The notes: a model not told the origin generated them from the letters alone. A stretch of 64,000 nt of DNA from Oasisia sp. SBJ-2009 (GCA_964017155.1 OZ024854.1:17402555-17466554); one strand, 5' to 3'; numbered from the stretch's first letter, positions 1-12,005 are shown. Translations and numbers: made by a program.

Positions 1-1089
1 GTTGCCAGCATAAAAACTCACATGCAGCCTTGCTGTGGCAGCATATTTTCATATTTGCCATTTTCAACATTTCATGTCAAATACGAATGTGTTCTGGTAT
101 TTGAGTCACTCAGTGCCTGTATGCAAAAACATTAATCTAACAAATAAATATACATGTATATAAAATTTTCTTTAAAGTGTTAAATAATAAATAAATAAAT
201 AATACCTCTAAGATGTCCTTTAAAATGATAATTATATATTTAAAAATAATTATGTTAAATAAATAAATACATATTATAATATGTCTAAAATGTAATTTAA
301 AATTATATTAAAAATTATAATGTTAAGGTAAGATTAATCAAATAAAAGAAGATGTACGTCCCATCCCATTGTGGAATTCACTCACGAAGTAATTACAGGG
401 TTTACTGCTGAGGCATTCCTAAAGCAGCTTTCTCGCAGTCATCCAATTATTGATGGTATAAAAGCCTGTTTCGTTTAACCATGGACAGCATGTTTTTATT
501 TAGTTTTTATTATTTTATTATGTTCTACTGATTCCAGACCAAACCAATGGTTCTAGAGTTTAGTATATTGTATCCGCAGGGTCAAGTGTGTTTTAATGTT
601 AATGATTTCCCATTTTCCCACATTCGGCATGGCTAATTCCAAGTAAAGGAACAAACAAACCCCTTAGTCTATCTTCCTTCTGTCTTCCCAGTTGGTTCAT
701 TCTAAACGTAATCAAAGCTTTTTATTAAAAACATGATTTTTTTACAAAAAACCTGCCCATATCATCAATGACATACCAGCATGCATACAATTTGAATTTA
801 GTTGTAATTAAATCAAACTATTAAAATTATTTTAACTGTCCCAATCAGAATTATATGAATTGACAAAAGGTGACTGGCTCTGCATGCTACGACACGAGGT
901 TATTAAACCTATGTTATGTCTTCCAACATTGATGCCAATGTAGATGTGCAATTTTATACAAAAAGTAAATATTGAAACTACCTTCACTCTTTACACTTCA
1001 GATTTGACAACAGTTTCCACATAATGTCATACCCACTAACATGCCTACCAAGCGAAACTAATCAATAATTCACTTTTTGCATTCCGCAG
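1..1089 (+). other. Intron of CERK (3' part); no exon seen
   Basis: AT-rich sequence with no conserved reading frame. It ends in a 3' splice site (ccgcag, 1084-1089) in front of the CERK exon, so it is read as the 3' part of a CERK intron whose donor lies to the left of the window. Short runs of TAAATAAATAA-type sequence occur at 180-300. Confidence 0.6.
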
Positions 1090-2808
1090 TTTGACTTGCC
1101 GTTTGTCGACGTCTTCCGCGTTAAAGCCTTCCAGTTCCACCCCCTGGTGGAGGAATATGACGATACCCATGATGCATCTGGGTGCTGTAGCAATGGCCGG
1201 CAGCAGCTACGGACTGGGGCGGCTCGCAACAGTGTGTGGAATTGTGACGGAGAGATTCTAGGCTGCTCGACTTTACAATACAGGTACACTGATGTATGCT
1301 AGACTGTGTGTACACCAGCTTATCTTTGAACCAGTATTTTTATGTAATTTTTAAATGTGTTTAGAAATAAACAATATTCCATGTGGTATGTTACAATGCT
1401 GATTTACATATATTTATATATATTTTATATATATTTACATAATAATAATTTTATATTTATAAAGCGCCGTATATCCAGAAAAAGTTCCGCTTAAAGGCGC
1501 ATAAAATACATTGTAACATACACATAAAATATTCATAATCAGTTTAAGCTTGCATGTAAAGACGAAATGTTAAATGAAAATAAATACATGATAGAAGACA
1601 TGATAGGAGACATGATAGAAGTCTATAAAATAATACACAACATTTATGACCATGAATCTGTACCAAATCTGTTGAAAAACAATGAGATATCACAAAGAAC
1701 AGGAAACTGAGGACATTCTCTAAAACTATTCACACAAAGAGCCAAACTAAACTTAAGAAAAAATGTATTTCCAATTCGAATTATCGAACCATGGAATAGT
1801 CTCCCTGACACAGTGGTGACAGCAAAATCTCAAAATTCATTTAAAACACTAGACAAATTTGGGTATAACCAGGATATTGTATATGACTTCGAAGCACCGT
1901 TAAGAATTACTAACAATAGAACCGGAACACGCGATTTAATATTAATAGATAAAGAAAACGAAAAGCTGATCACAGAGGAACACAGAATCCTACGATCAGA
2001 ACCGTCCTAAGGTAAAGTAATACATAATTAAATAAAGCTTCTTAAAATCCTAGTTCCTAAGCTAAACTTATCAGCTCAAGTTCAAGTGAGTCTATTAGGC
2101 GCAGACTGTCCGGTAGATCGTTCCACAGACATGGAGCCGTCACTGAAAAGCCACGCCGACCATTACTAAAAGGACTTTATACATCTTCAATAAATTACCA
2201 AATAAACGTCATAAAAATGTATAGAAAAGAAGACGACATTAAACACATCCTGGCCTTCTCTTCCATTCCAAAAGTATATATAAGTAAAATAAAACATTAT
2301 TAGTACCGGTAAGTGTGATTTGACACACCAAATGCATTGCTGATGTTGAACTTGGGAAACATACCCATACACGAAGGAGAGTGTCTTAATGGTTAACATT
2401 TGATCCTGCCCCCCTCCCACAAGCAGGACTTCATGTGAATGTGTTCAGATTGATTAGTATTGTGCCAAAGAGTGTTGTGTCGTGTCGTGTCGTGTCGTGT
2501 CGTGTCGTGTCGTGTCGTGTCGTGTCGTGTCGTGTCGTGTCGTGTCGTGTCATGTCATGTCATGTCATGTCATGTCATGTCGTGTTGTGCTGCCACAAGA
2601 TTCATCACTTGTTGTTATTATTTTTTATTCATATTAATTCATATTTATGCTTTTTTAGATTAATTTATTTTAATGTCTTTAATTATTTATTATTTTCTAA
2701 TAGGTTTAGTCCAATAATCACAGATAACATATTTTAATGTCATAAATTATTTACATTATTTTTATTACTTACATATTGTATAATTTCTAAATTATATATA
2801 TATATGTA

Positions 2809-2881
<73 letters not shown>

Positions 2882-3139
2882 TGTATATGCTAATATCTTG
2901 AATTATGTATTGTTTCATTGTAGTTTTAACAATTATACTTTATCGTGTTTTTCTATACCTGTTTCAACACCTCCGTGATTGCCAAGAGAGAAGTAAACCA
3001 TTATTGATTATGTTGTGTTTCCAGAGTCCACAGACAAGTTCTGCAGATGTTTGCCCGCGGCATAGAAGACACAGAGAGAAAGGACTGTCACGATCATCTT
3101 GGCTGCGTCCACCCGTCAACTGATGGCAAGAAAGCATAA
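1090..3139 (+). CDS. CERK: Ceramide kinase, C-terminal part (last two coding exons)
   Basis: Ceramide kinase phosphorylates ceramide to ceramide-1-phosphate, mainly at Golgi and plasma membranes. Two exons are visible: 1090-1283 and 3025-3139, with stop TAA at 3137-3139. The first ends two bases into an Arg codon (AG|gtacac) and the second completes it (ttccag|A), so the phases agree. Read together they give the family's C-terminal end: an RVKAFQFHP segment, a Cys pair, SVWNCDGEI, then RVHRQVLQMFARGIED and a short tail. This order matches what I recall of vertebrate CERK (RVKxFQF, SxWNCDGE, VHxQLxxLFARGIE). The diacylglycerol-kinase-like catalytic region is upstream, outside the window. The tail after ARGIED is about 25 residues (Cys-His rich), longer than in vertebrates. 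Identity is strong; the tail is not alignable by eye. Confidence 0.9.
1610..1897 (+). pseudogene. Decayed non-LTR retrotransposon fragment (reverse transcriptase C-terminal end)
   Basis: The + strand frame beginning DMIEVYKIIHNIYD and continuing through FPIRIIEPWNSLPDTVV and SFKTLDKF resembles the C-terminal end of LINE open reading frames, where an R-x-x-x-x-W-N-x-L-P motif precedes a final FK-x-x-L-D segment. One in-frame TGA (1709-1711) interrupts it where an Arg codon would be expected; it differs from CGA by one base. The frame is open to about 2010. A dead insertion inside the CERK intron; the clade (CR1/RTE-like) is not resolved. Confidence 0.7.
2477..2585. repeat. Pentanucleotide satellite (CGTGT)n passing into (CATGT)n
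   Basis: From 2481 there are 14 perfect copies of CGTGT, then 6 copies of CATGT (2551-2580), then one more CGTGT. The two blocks differ only by CG to CA. Open frames here (repeated VVSCR) are by-products of the 5-bp period. Confidence 0.95.
2792..2878. repeat. TA/TG dinucleotide microsatellite
   Basis: A short TATG/TG segment (2805-2819) followed by more than 25 TA units. It lies about 150 bp upstream of the last CERK 3' splice site. Confidence 0.95.
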
Positions 3140-5354
3140 CTCACCTTCAGCTCATCAACGACGGTTGTAATGATCACATCGATCTCAACCACTGGCTACA
3201 CATATCTTCACAACAAACTACCACTGAGAAGTCTCAAAAACAGACAGAGTTACTTGGTTTGTAAACCGATGGTATTTATGTGACTTTTAGGGTGTAAGAG
3301 TGTACCCCAAGTTACCCCTGGTGCTATGGATGGATATTTTGATACATATTTTATACATCTGGTTGTACGACAGTCGAAAATCTGTGAAATAACTCCTGCC
3401 TAGAAATGTTGCTACTAGCTTGAACGTCAACAAGCATTTTGATGTACCATCAATGCTGTCAATTGTTATTTTACAGAAATTATGATGCCTGCATCGTCTC
3501 ACAAATGTGACGTCTGAGTATTGTAGGAGTATTAATTAGCTACACAATGGTTTTGTGGATATAGCAGTACATTAACAGGACAGATTTATGTGTCAAAATA
3601 TTCAGCTTAACGCAGTTAACTTGGATTAAACTGCATGCTCAGTTGCAATGTGGGACTCAGTTGCTTGTGACTGTAAATTGAGACTGACATGAATAAGACT
3701 TACGGTTTGATATTTTCTGGGCTGAGGTGTGGTATGTTGTTGCTACAAGCAGCTGACTTTCAGTTGTCTGTATGAAAGCATTTCCGGGCTACTTATAGAT
3801 ATTGTTACCTTATTTTGTTGATAGTGGTATGTTTTATAGATTGGTTCTGTCGCCAGACTTTGCACCTATTGCATAGACTGTTTTGAATAGATCTCTGTTT
3901 TGGTAGTAAATATTTCCATATGGAGACCATATGGGAGCAACTGCTGGTGGATGGTTGACTGCACAAACATGGCTGCATGCGTACAAGTTGTACATTACTG
4001 TTTCGTAACTTAATAATATTATAGTTAGTTTACGGATTATTCCATTTTGTTCTGTTGATTCCTTCATGCATCGGGAATTTTTGCTTTGACTACATTCCAG
4101 CCTAGCCACCATTTTGTCTAATTTGCAGTTGGGCTCATTGAATGAGACACTGCCATGTTGTCGACTTTGTAGTGGTAACCATTGCATTATACATTGCCAT
4201 CCTATCATTGTGCTCATTGCATGAGACACTTATCGTGTTATCGACTTTGCAGCTGTTTTCATTTCATGAGACACTGGCATGGGAAATTTATTGTGGTGCA
4301 CACTGCACAATACACTGCCACTGATGCACACTGCAGGAGTCACAGTCAGTTGGTTTATTTCTGAGATCCAGTGTTTATTGCACGATAAAAATCATAACAA
4401 AAGAATATTAAAATGTCTAGGAAAAAACCACCATTGATGAATGCCACTGCTGTGGTAGTCACTGTATACTGTTATTGTGTGCTGTGGACATCAGAGATGT
4501 ATTGGCCAAAGACTCCATCAGAGTTTTGCTGAGATGACATGATAGTGATGTAATTATATATGCTATATGTGTGTAAGTTTTTGTGTAATTGTTGTGATGT
4601 GTTGGCTGTTATTTGTGCGTGACTGTTAGCAAGGTTACACATGTGTGTGTGTCAGAGAATGAGAACAATAATGGAAGGTCAGATGAGTGCGACTATCAAT
4701 GCAATGGAGGGATATGGAGTAAATCTTCAAAATGTTAGTATCAATGCAACTGGTTGTCTTCTCAACCTTGTATAGCAGTTAATTTAAAACGTAATTTCAG
4801 CCAAAGATATCACAAGTTTAATGATTAAGCTTATTAAGTCAACTTAAGACAAACTCCTTGACTGATTTTCTCTGTCTTGATTCAGGTTGTTATACACATC
4901 CTTGTAGTATGTCAAATGAATATTCAGTTTTGTAATTTGTAGTTCGTAATTTGTTGGATAATTTCACCAGAATTTAGTATCAAAACTGCACAAAGAAACA
5001 TGTTCCTATTAGCATGACGCTAGATGCAGTTTTTCACAAAAGTCTTCTGAAATGCAGTGACATAAGTAAGATTGAAAAAAAACTTGAACGTAATAGATGA
5101 ATGCCAAATAAGTACCAGAATTGTTCTTTTTTTCCTGATTTATTTAATTCATAGCAAAGTTAAATTGAGAATATCTTGTTTTTGTTGACATTTATTTTAA
5201 TATGCTAACAAGGAACCATAACTAAGTTACTTCACGGTTCTACTTTTAGATATTTATTTTTCTGTGCTATGTCTTGTTATTAGATGTTGCGTTGTATAAT
5301 AGTAGCTAGATTATGACATGTCAAACAGATGCTGTACATTTTGGTAATAACCAT

Positions 5355-5496
5355 GTTGCTATGACAACATACAGTATACCTCGGAGTTGTAGCCATGTTG
5401 CTATAACAACAGATGGTACATATCTTGGTAGTGATCATGTTGCTATAGCAACATATCTGTTATATATCTTTGTGATAACCATGTTGCTATAACAAC
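5355..5496. promoter_or_regulatory. Four regularly spaced X-box-like palindromes
   Basis: Four near-palindromes occur at 5355-5368 (GTTGCTATGACAAC), 5397-5410 (GTTGCTATAACAAC), 5439-5452 (GTTGCTATAGCAAC) and 5483-5496 (GTTGCTATAACAAC), starting 42, 42 and 44 bp apart. Each fits the RFX X-box consensus RYYNYY-N(1-3)-RRNRAC with a 2-bp spacer, and each is preceded by CAT. Intervening bases are poorly conserved compared with the 14-mers. Function as RFX sites is inference; they could also be a decayed tandem repeat or RNA hairpins in the CERK 3' UTR. Confidence 0.5.
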
Positions 5497-6359
5497 ATAA
5501 TTATGATAATAATAGTCTTGATTATTATGGTAATTTTTCCAAGCTCTAACAATATTTGAGAACCTTATAGCTCATAGTTTAGAATTATTTTGTTTGCTAA
5601 GTTGCAGACTAACATTGCTCACACATGCATGTAAATATCGTCATAAGTATTGGATCATATTTATTTTACAACAGGCACTGGACAATATAGATAAATAATG
5701 TTTATGTATGCCAAAATAGACCACATTTGTCAATAAGTGTGATGTATAAATGTTGTTTTTGTTACAGACAGTGCATGCGTGTTGGATTGTCGTCAATGTC
5801 GGAGAGTAACGAGTTGGATTACATTTTGTATCGGTCTTATTTGATTGAATGAAATCTGTCTTAGTGTTTTTACTTCATGATGACATTTACGAGAGACATT
5901 CCAAGCACGGGCTTGTCAGCATAACACAAGTGTCAAACATTTAATATTTGGTGTTGGTATGTTTGTAACATTGTTATGGAAGTGAAGTTGTTGTTACAAG
6001 TTGTACACTGATAGATACATTACTACAGTTGTTTTTTCTTATGGACAAGCCTGGAAGGTTGTGGAACATTGCTGATGTGGGGTGTACAACAATAATCGGT
6101 TCACTTATGCAGTTGACATATTGTGGCCGTCATTGATTGTCAGTGTAGAAATATATTTCAGTACCTATTGCATTCATTCTCTGAAGACTTCACAGTTACC
6201 ACCTGAAGCCAGGTTCCTTGCTTGGCAGTGCTTTCTAATCTGTCACGGTACTATTGTTACAGTCATTGTGTGCTGGTCTCTTTATCATGTGATGGGTGGG
6301 AGTTGTCACATGACATGAAGGGATGGTCACTGCCATCTCGCAGTTTTTGTGATGCTGCT

Positions 6360-6443
6360 GTCATGTGACAATCACCAGTGTGATCACATGACATCTGGAA
6401 GCTGCTGTCTGTCATGTGACAATCACCAGTGTGATCATATGAC
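6360..6443. repeat. Two tandem hairpin units with M-box-like arms
   Basis: Units at 6360-6392 and 6411-6443, 51 bp apart. Each has GTCATGTGA on the left and TCACATGAC (TCATATGAC in the second) on the right, around a conserved CAATCACCAGTG centre. A related GTCACATGAC lies at 6305-6314. Arms contain CANNTG cores. Confidence 0.7.
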
Positions 6444-7195
6444 ATCTGGTAGCAGTGCATATTGGTGCCAGTGAAGGCACCATGGATGTCCGTAATTCTA
6501 CGGCGTAATGCCATCTCTCCAAGATCAATTATTGCCATTTGTAAAGCACTAATTTGACCCATGCCACGTTACCAAGTAAGTATGAGGTCTGTAAAGACAG
6601 TTAGTGACAGTTAGTCACAATGATGCAATTATTTGGTTCACATAACACGTACAATGATCACTTTGCATGGAATGCAGATTTCAGTGCATATCTAATCATC
6701 TTTGAATGCCATGTTTGTAAAATGCATTTATTTATCAAGTTGTATTTCTGCAGGTGCCAGTAGTTTAATTTGTAGAACTTACTTTTGTTGTTGACACTTT
6801 GAACCAGCTGTCTACCAGTTCATATTTTACTGAATAAATTACAGATTACATGAAGGTTGTTCGTTGTGGACTTTGTGTGTCAATTCAGAAGTAAAGTTGC
6901 AGGGTTTTTTGTTTTGAGGAGAACAACCATTTAAACATCTGAATAATTCAAGCTCAAAGTGGCTGGACACAAGGGCTGAATTTCGTATTGTAGTTTTTTA
7001 GGTTTTATACCCTAAATCCTTTCGTTTGTAATATGTGCCATCATCAGTTGGGGTAAACAGTAACTATGATGCAGATAACATATGCCAGCAATGTATGTTA
7101 AATTGCCGCATAAAACTCCCTATGTCTTGTCCAAATGTGGAGTATATTCACTTTGTCAATGTTAAAAGTTAGATTTGTTTAATTAAAGATGAATG

Positions 7196-7400
7196 TTTTC
7201 CCTCCCTGTGGGGAGCGGTGGTCACACAGTAGAATCGAGGGGATGGTGGTTCAATCCCACCTACCGCCATTTCAAAACTTAGGCAATTTCGTTCACCTCA
7301 CATTGCCTGCATCTTTCAGAAGAGACACTAAAAGCCGTCGGTACCTTCTATCTGGTGTCTATGCCAGGGGAAGTAAAAAGATCCCACACGGGGTAAATGT
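7196..7400 (+). mobile_element. tRNA-derived SINE with Meta-like core
   Basis: The head resembles a tRNA with a candidate RNA polymerase III B box (GGTTCAATCCC, 7248-7258) preceded by an A-box-like stretch (about 7205-7225). Downstream is a block containing GAGACACTAAAAGCCGTCGG, a TCTGGTG segment and AAAAAGATCCCAC. This resembles the conserved central domain of animal MetaSINEs (GACGTTAAA...AAGATCCC) as I recall it. The family assignment is from memory and would need a repeat-library comparison. Confidence 0.6.
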
Positions 7401-8500
7401 GTAACCTGTAGTGGACTTACTAATTCTAGAGGACAACTCTGAAAATTAAGCTCGACAATACTTTAGCCACAAAGCTAACATAGAGTGATGAGCTAACCAT
7501 AAGAAGTGAACCAGGTGATGTTGTCTACCTCTGCTCTACACGTGAGCTAACAACAGCTGCCTAGGTAATATTTTCCTTTAGTGTTTACAATTTTGACAGG
7601 AATACTTACCTTGTAATATTATTTTTCACTATCAATGGTATTCTGCTCAACAAATACTGGTAATCCAAAAATAAATCAACCATAGGTTAAAAAGCAACCA
7701 AAAATATTACTAGTACAAATTACCTTGGTTTAGAAAGTAAACATTTTGTTGAGTTTGATTCAGTTTTAGCAGTAAAACACAAATTACTGAAAAATATTCA
7801 ACAAATGAAGTGTTATTTAAAAACCACCATCTTAGTTGCGGCGTGACTGGATGCTTCCCAGAGAAGTTGAGATGGTGTCTGATTGAACAGGTCTGTCAGG
7901 GAAGTAAAGCGTAGTGCTTTGAGCACTCCTGAGGACGGGATACTGCACTACATGAGAACTTACCTTTTTTATTCTGTGCAACGCAAACTAACCCTCGTTC
8001 TTGACATGTTATTTTTGTAACAAACAATTTACACGCATGCGCGCGTGCACACACACACGCTAGCACTAAACCTGTTAAACAAGACCAAAACATGGTTCAA
8101 CTCTTTATGATGAGTAGAGAAGTTAGTTTATTACTAGCTCCTATGTTTCAGTCTACCTCGGGTGTTACATTATGTGTCTTGTAACTGACATAAAATGCTT
8201 CAATGAGTATTCACAAGATTGTACTAAGTATCAAACATGTATACTACACAGGAATGTATTAAGTATGCATTCTATGTAAAACTGTACGACTATAACAATT
8301 AAGCATCATTTGGTAACAAGCAATATTAATATGTGCATACACAATTAACATGGTTAATGTAATAATGGTCTATGTAAAAGTGTACAACTATAACAAATAA
8401 AAATCTTTGGGTAACAAGAATTATTAATATATAATGCACAGTTAACATGGTTAATGTTAATTAATTTCAAAGCATCTACAACATGTACATTGCAGCTGGA
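7401..8500. other. Gene-free stretch with a short CA tract
   Basis: No coding exon, RNA gene or mobile element is recognised. A purine-pyrimidine alternating run (GCATGCGCGCGTGCACACACAC) lies around 8035-8062. Confidence 0.5.
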
Positions 8501-8980
8501 ATGCATTAGTAGTTTAACTGTGACACATTATCAATGTGACTGTGACACATTATAAATTTATCTAAAACACATTAGTGTAGCTGCAACACATTATAAACTG
8601 CACCAATGCACCTATGACACATTATCAATGCAGTCACTATAACACATTATATATTTTAAGCAACATGTCAGCATAACTGTAACACATTAGTGATTACCAA
8701 TTAAGCTGTGACACATTATCAATGTAGCTGTGACACATTATTAACATAGCTGTGACACATTATCATTCAACACACTACATATAAATGTAGTTGCAACACA
8801 TCAATGCAGCTGTGACACATTATGAGTCAACACACTACATATAAACATTATCAGTGTAGCTGTGACACATTATCACTCAACACACTACATATAAATGTAA
8901 CTGCAACACATCAATGTAGCTGTGACACATTATCACTCAACACACTACATACAAATGTGGCTGCAACACATTGTCAGTGC
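8500..8980. repeat. Degenerate tandem repeat around (AG)CTGTGACACATTATCA
   Basis: The motif GCTGTGACACATTAT recurs many times, loosely spaced at first and then organised as about 60-bp units (8820-8975) that also contain TCAACACACTACATA and CTGCAACACATCAA. The array abuts the 3' end of the Death-domain coding exon, and that exon's stop codon lies in repeat-like sequence. Confidence 0.85.
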
Positions 8981-9317
8981 AGATGTACCACACCATCGAC
9001 CACGCCGCCACAATATTCCCGGGTGATCACTCTCATCACATCGTTTTCGTCCACCTCAGCTTCATGCAACAGCTCAACAAACCTTTCAACGGTCGCTGCC
9101 CCAGCCATTTTCGCTCGCCAGTCGGAGAACATCCGACTGATCTGATTTGACACCGAGTGAGGACAATTGCCCTGGTACTGCTGGAGCTTTGACTTAGAGA
9201 AGCCCATCACCATACCAATACCGATAAGGTCTCCAAGTTCATGAGCTATGAGCGCCATTGCCTTGTCCGTTATCCGACTAGAGCGCTGGGCCGGACTCAA
9301 GTTACGCAACCAATCAC
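8974..9317 (-). CDS. Death-domain protein, C-terminal (last) exon
   Basis: On the - strand a 3' splice site (ttttggttacag) precedes an exon starting at 9317 in phase 1. It encodes 114 residues plus a completed first codon and ends at TGA (8974-8976). The translation has the pattern of a Death domain: an amphipathic helix DKAMALIAHELG, a GMVMGFSKSKL turn, LQQYQGNCPHS, then ISRMFSDWRAK with the characteristic Trp, and VERFVELLHEAEVDENDVMRVI as the last helices. Death domains mediate homotypic assembly of apoptotic and innate-immune complexes. The domain lies at the very C-terminus, as in many adaptors and receptors, but upstream exons were not found, so the full architecture (UNC5-, MyD88-, RIP- or ankyrin-type) is unknown. 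The gene is convergent with CERK. Confidence 0.75.
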
Positions 9318-9618
9318 CTGTAACCAAAACAGTAGTTGATGACTTGAAATATCCAACAGATCACCTCAGATAATCAAGGTCCAATAGAAATTAAATTATT
9401 TTTGTATTGGGGAGGGGGTCAGACGCTGTTATGTCTCACATGGACATCAATATATTACTTTTAATATATTGACATCATCAAATCAACATTTAGAAACTTT
9501 TATCTGAAGGCAGGAATATGGGGTTGATTTCATGTAAAGTGGACAATTCCAAAAAGGAACAAAACTTCATTTCACAATGTTGTGACATAAACTCATCTTG
9601 CCATGACAGGTGACAAAT

Positions 9619-9619
9619 A

Positions 9620-9662
<43 letters not shown>
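9619..9662. repeat. TA microsatellite
   Basis: About 22 uninterrupted TA units about 300 bp upstream (in the sense of the - strand) of the Death-domain exon, in its presumed intron. Confidence 0.95.
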
Positions 9663-9665
<3 letters not shown>

Positions 9666-10330
9666 TTATTATTACCATTTACTTATATATTTAAATTAAT
9701 ATATGATTATTATATTATACAATCATTATACTAGATACATATTTTATTCTCTTAGTTCCAGTATTTTTCATACTGTTGTTTCAGAAAATGATAATTTATT
9801 TGACCAATTGTTATTACTCAGGTATAGGTCTTACATGCTGTAGCACGACAAACAATTATAATTTGATCAGGCACTATGTTAAATAAAATATATTTTACTT
9901 TTATATTGAAGACAAAATTCCACCCACTTGGTTCATTGTTGTTATTGTGCGCTGCCATCTTCACCCACTCAGTGATCACAAGCGCCTTCTGAAAGTGGAA
10001 CGTTTAACAGAAATTATAGCTTTCAGAAGAAAATACTAAATAACTAACTAACTAACACACATCCCAGGGGCAAGCTCCTGAAATATTCACTCAATGTAGA
10101 AATGGAAATGAACAATGAATGATGACACGAATTAAACTGGTTTCTTGTGATACCTAGAAATATATGGAGAATCCCAACATATCAATCATGGGTAGGCCTC
10201 GATCAGGCTTGGGGGAAATTGGGGTTGGCCATCACGCAATCAAAATACCTCCAGTGTAAAATTCAATATTGAACCACTTTTGAAATGTTTTGTTTCTCCA
10301 TTGTTATTGAATATTTCTTAGGATAGTTCC
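9663..10330. other. Gene-free stretch, presumed intron of the Death-domain gene
   Basis: I see no exon-like frame or repeat of note here. Assignment to an intron depends on upstream exons that I could not locate. Confidence 0.3.
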
Positions 10331-10335
10331 TTTCA

Positions 10336-10492
10336 AAATCAAAAGTTTTCATTTCTCATATCTAAAATCAAGTTTTTTTTACCTGTAGAGGTTTTAATTT
10401 TGACATGTAACATCAGACAAAAGGTTTAAGCCTCTACAGGTAAAAAGAAACATCATGATTTTGGATATGAAAAATGAAAACGTTTGATTTGA
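10336..10492. mobile_element. Small foldback (hairpin) element
   Basis: The left arm (10336-10397; about TCAAAATC...TTTACCTGTAGAGG) is matched in reverse complement by the right arm (10431-10492; CCTCTACAGGTAAAAAGAAA...TTTGATTTGAG). The loop is about 35 bp. A diverged relative with the same arm logic occurs at 50160-50415 in the NUAK intron, so this is a dispersed family, probably a MITE. Confidence 0.7.
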
Positions 10493-10499
10493 GTGTTGA

Positions 10500-11160
10500 T
10501 GTGTTGCTGATATGTTCTTGATTTTCAGTAAAAGTTTGAGATGTTATAATATATAATATTTATGATATTATGATTCTGCACCAAATAGTATTACCGAGCA
10601 GTGTTTGAATAATTATGTTGAATATGGCCGATAGCAATCTCTCAAATGTTTAACAACAACCTCCCATTCACAATACAAATAATGCCACTTTGACAAGTAT
10701 AACCTTGTGTCTTGGACTATTGGCAGAGTGACAGCATTTCATAACATGTCAGACACATCATTCCTGTGTGAGTATTGCTCTGTTAAATTTTGAATTTGTT
10801 GAAATCATCACAATTTTCTCTCTGCAATTTCATATGCTGGGTATGACTATCTGTTATATACATGCCAAGGTATGTTAGACTGAAATGTGCCCTGATTCCA
10901 ACAATTGGATGCTAGTAAAACACATTAATTATCCTTTAAAACATGAAACATTTTTGAAATGTGTATGTGCGTGTGTGTGTTTTAATTATGCCAATTAAAA
11001 TATATGTATACATATCTATTGAGGGATGTATGTATACATAAAATGAGGGATAGTTAAAACAATGAGAAAAATATATGAGAACACAAAATGTGACAACCAT
11101 CCCCACTCTCCCCTATCCTATGACTACTGTATATTATTTTCCTTCTGTGATGTGTTATAT
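10500..11160. other. Gene-free stretch
   Basis: AT-rich, no recognised gene. A short TG tract lies near 10965-10980. Confidence 0.4.
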
Positions 11161-11162
11161 AA

Positions 11163-11165
<3 letters not shown>

Positions 11166-11207
<42 letters not shown>

Positions 11208-11878
11208 CAGCTAGGCCCGGTATATATATATATTTATATATATATATATATATATACATTTATATATATAATATATTTTGAGCATGTTTTCTCCAGCGCC
11301 GTGCATATTTTTGAGTAAATTGGGTGCCGGGTTATGTGTACCGGGTCAAAGTTCTTATAAATCTATATTTATGGTATATACCGAACGAAGGGTTGGAGTT
11401 TCGTGTTCAGTGTATGATATGCTTCATACTGATGCAAAAGGCTATATTATTATTTGTAAATTAGTAAAACTTGCGTTTTGTCTTTAAAAAGTGTTGGACT
11501 TTGTTGTTATCGCATCGATACATTCCGTGATCAAACATAACTTGGGCGTTGACTTAGTTTACATTTCTCAACACTGTTTTACTGTTTACTAGATTCGGCG
11601 TCTACCGCAAAAAAGGCTAACTAAATATATGCAGCTTCCAACGTTGCTCTGGTCAACATAAATCGGCATCTATGCATACACGGTTTTATGTAGACCGATT
11701 ATTTTGTATATACCTTATTTATTGAAATATTTTAATGAACTTTCATTATGTGTTAAACATTAGTCTTAGAAACAATGTTCCAGTTTTACATCTTTGAAAA
11801 ATGTATTAAATAAAAATATACGTCTGGTCTACATAAGCCGGTCTTCTAGGCACTGGTCGACATAAGCTGTCTTTAGGC

Positions 11879-11911
<33 letters not shown>

Positions 11912-11940
11912 ACAGCTAGGCCCGGTATATATATACATAT

Positions 11941-12005
<65 letters not shown>

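Larger units (their letters stand above)
1284..3024 (+). other. Last intron of CERK, repeat-rich
   Basis: Bounded by gtacac at 1284 and ttccag ending at 3024. It holds a TATAAAGCGCC-type dispersed repeat (1455-1503), a decayed LINE fragment (1610-1897), a pentanucleotide satellite (2477-2585) and a TA tract (2792-2878). Confidence 0.75.
3140..6838 (+). other. CERK 3' UTR and downstream sequence; candidate polyadenylation signal at 6833-6838
   Basis: About 3.7 kb without a credible coding exon follows the CERK stop. The AATAAA at 6833-6838 is a candidate polyadenylation signal, which would make a long 3' UTR; a shorter UTR using a variant signal is equally possible. Within it lie a loose tandem repeat built on ATGAGACACT (about 4130-4290), four RFX-like palindromes (5355-5496) and tandem hairpins (6360-6443). 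Confidence 0.45.

Noticed and set aside
1813..2010. A short host gene in the CERK intron
   Set aside because: The frame continues a LINE reverse transcriptase tail that carries an in-frame stop upstream; it is a transposon relic.
7196..7270. A functional tRNA gene
   Set aside because: Only A- and B-box-like parts are present, without a paired acceptor stem or clear anticodon arm, and a SINE core follows.
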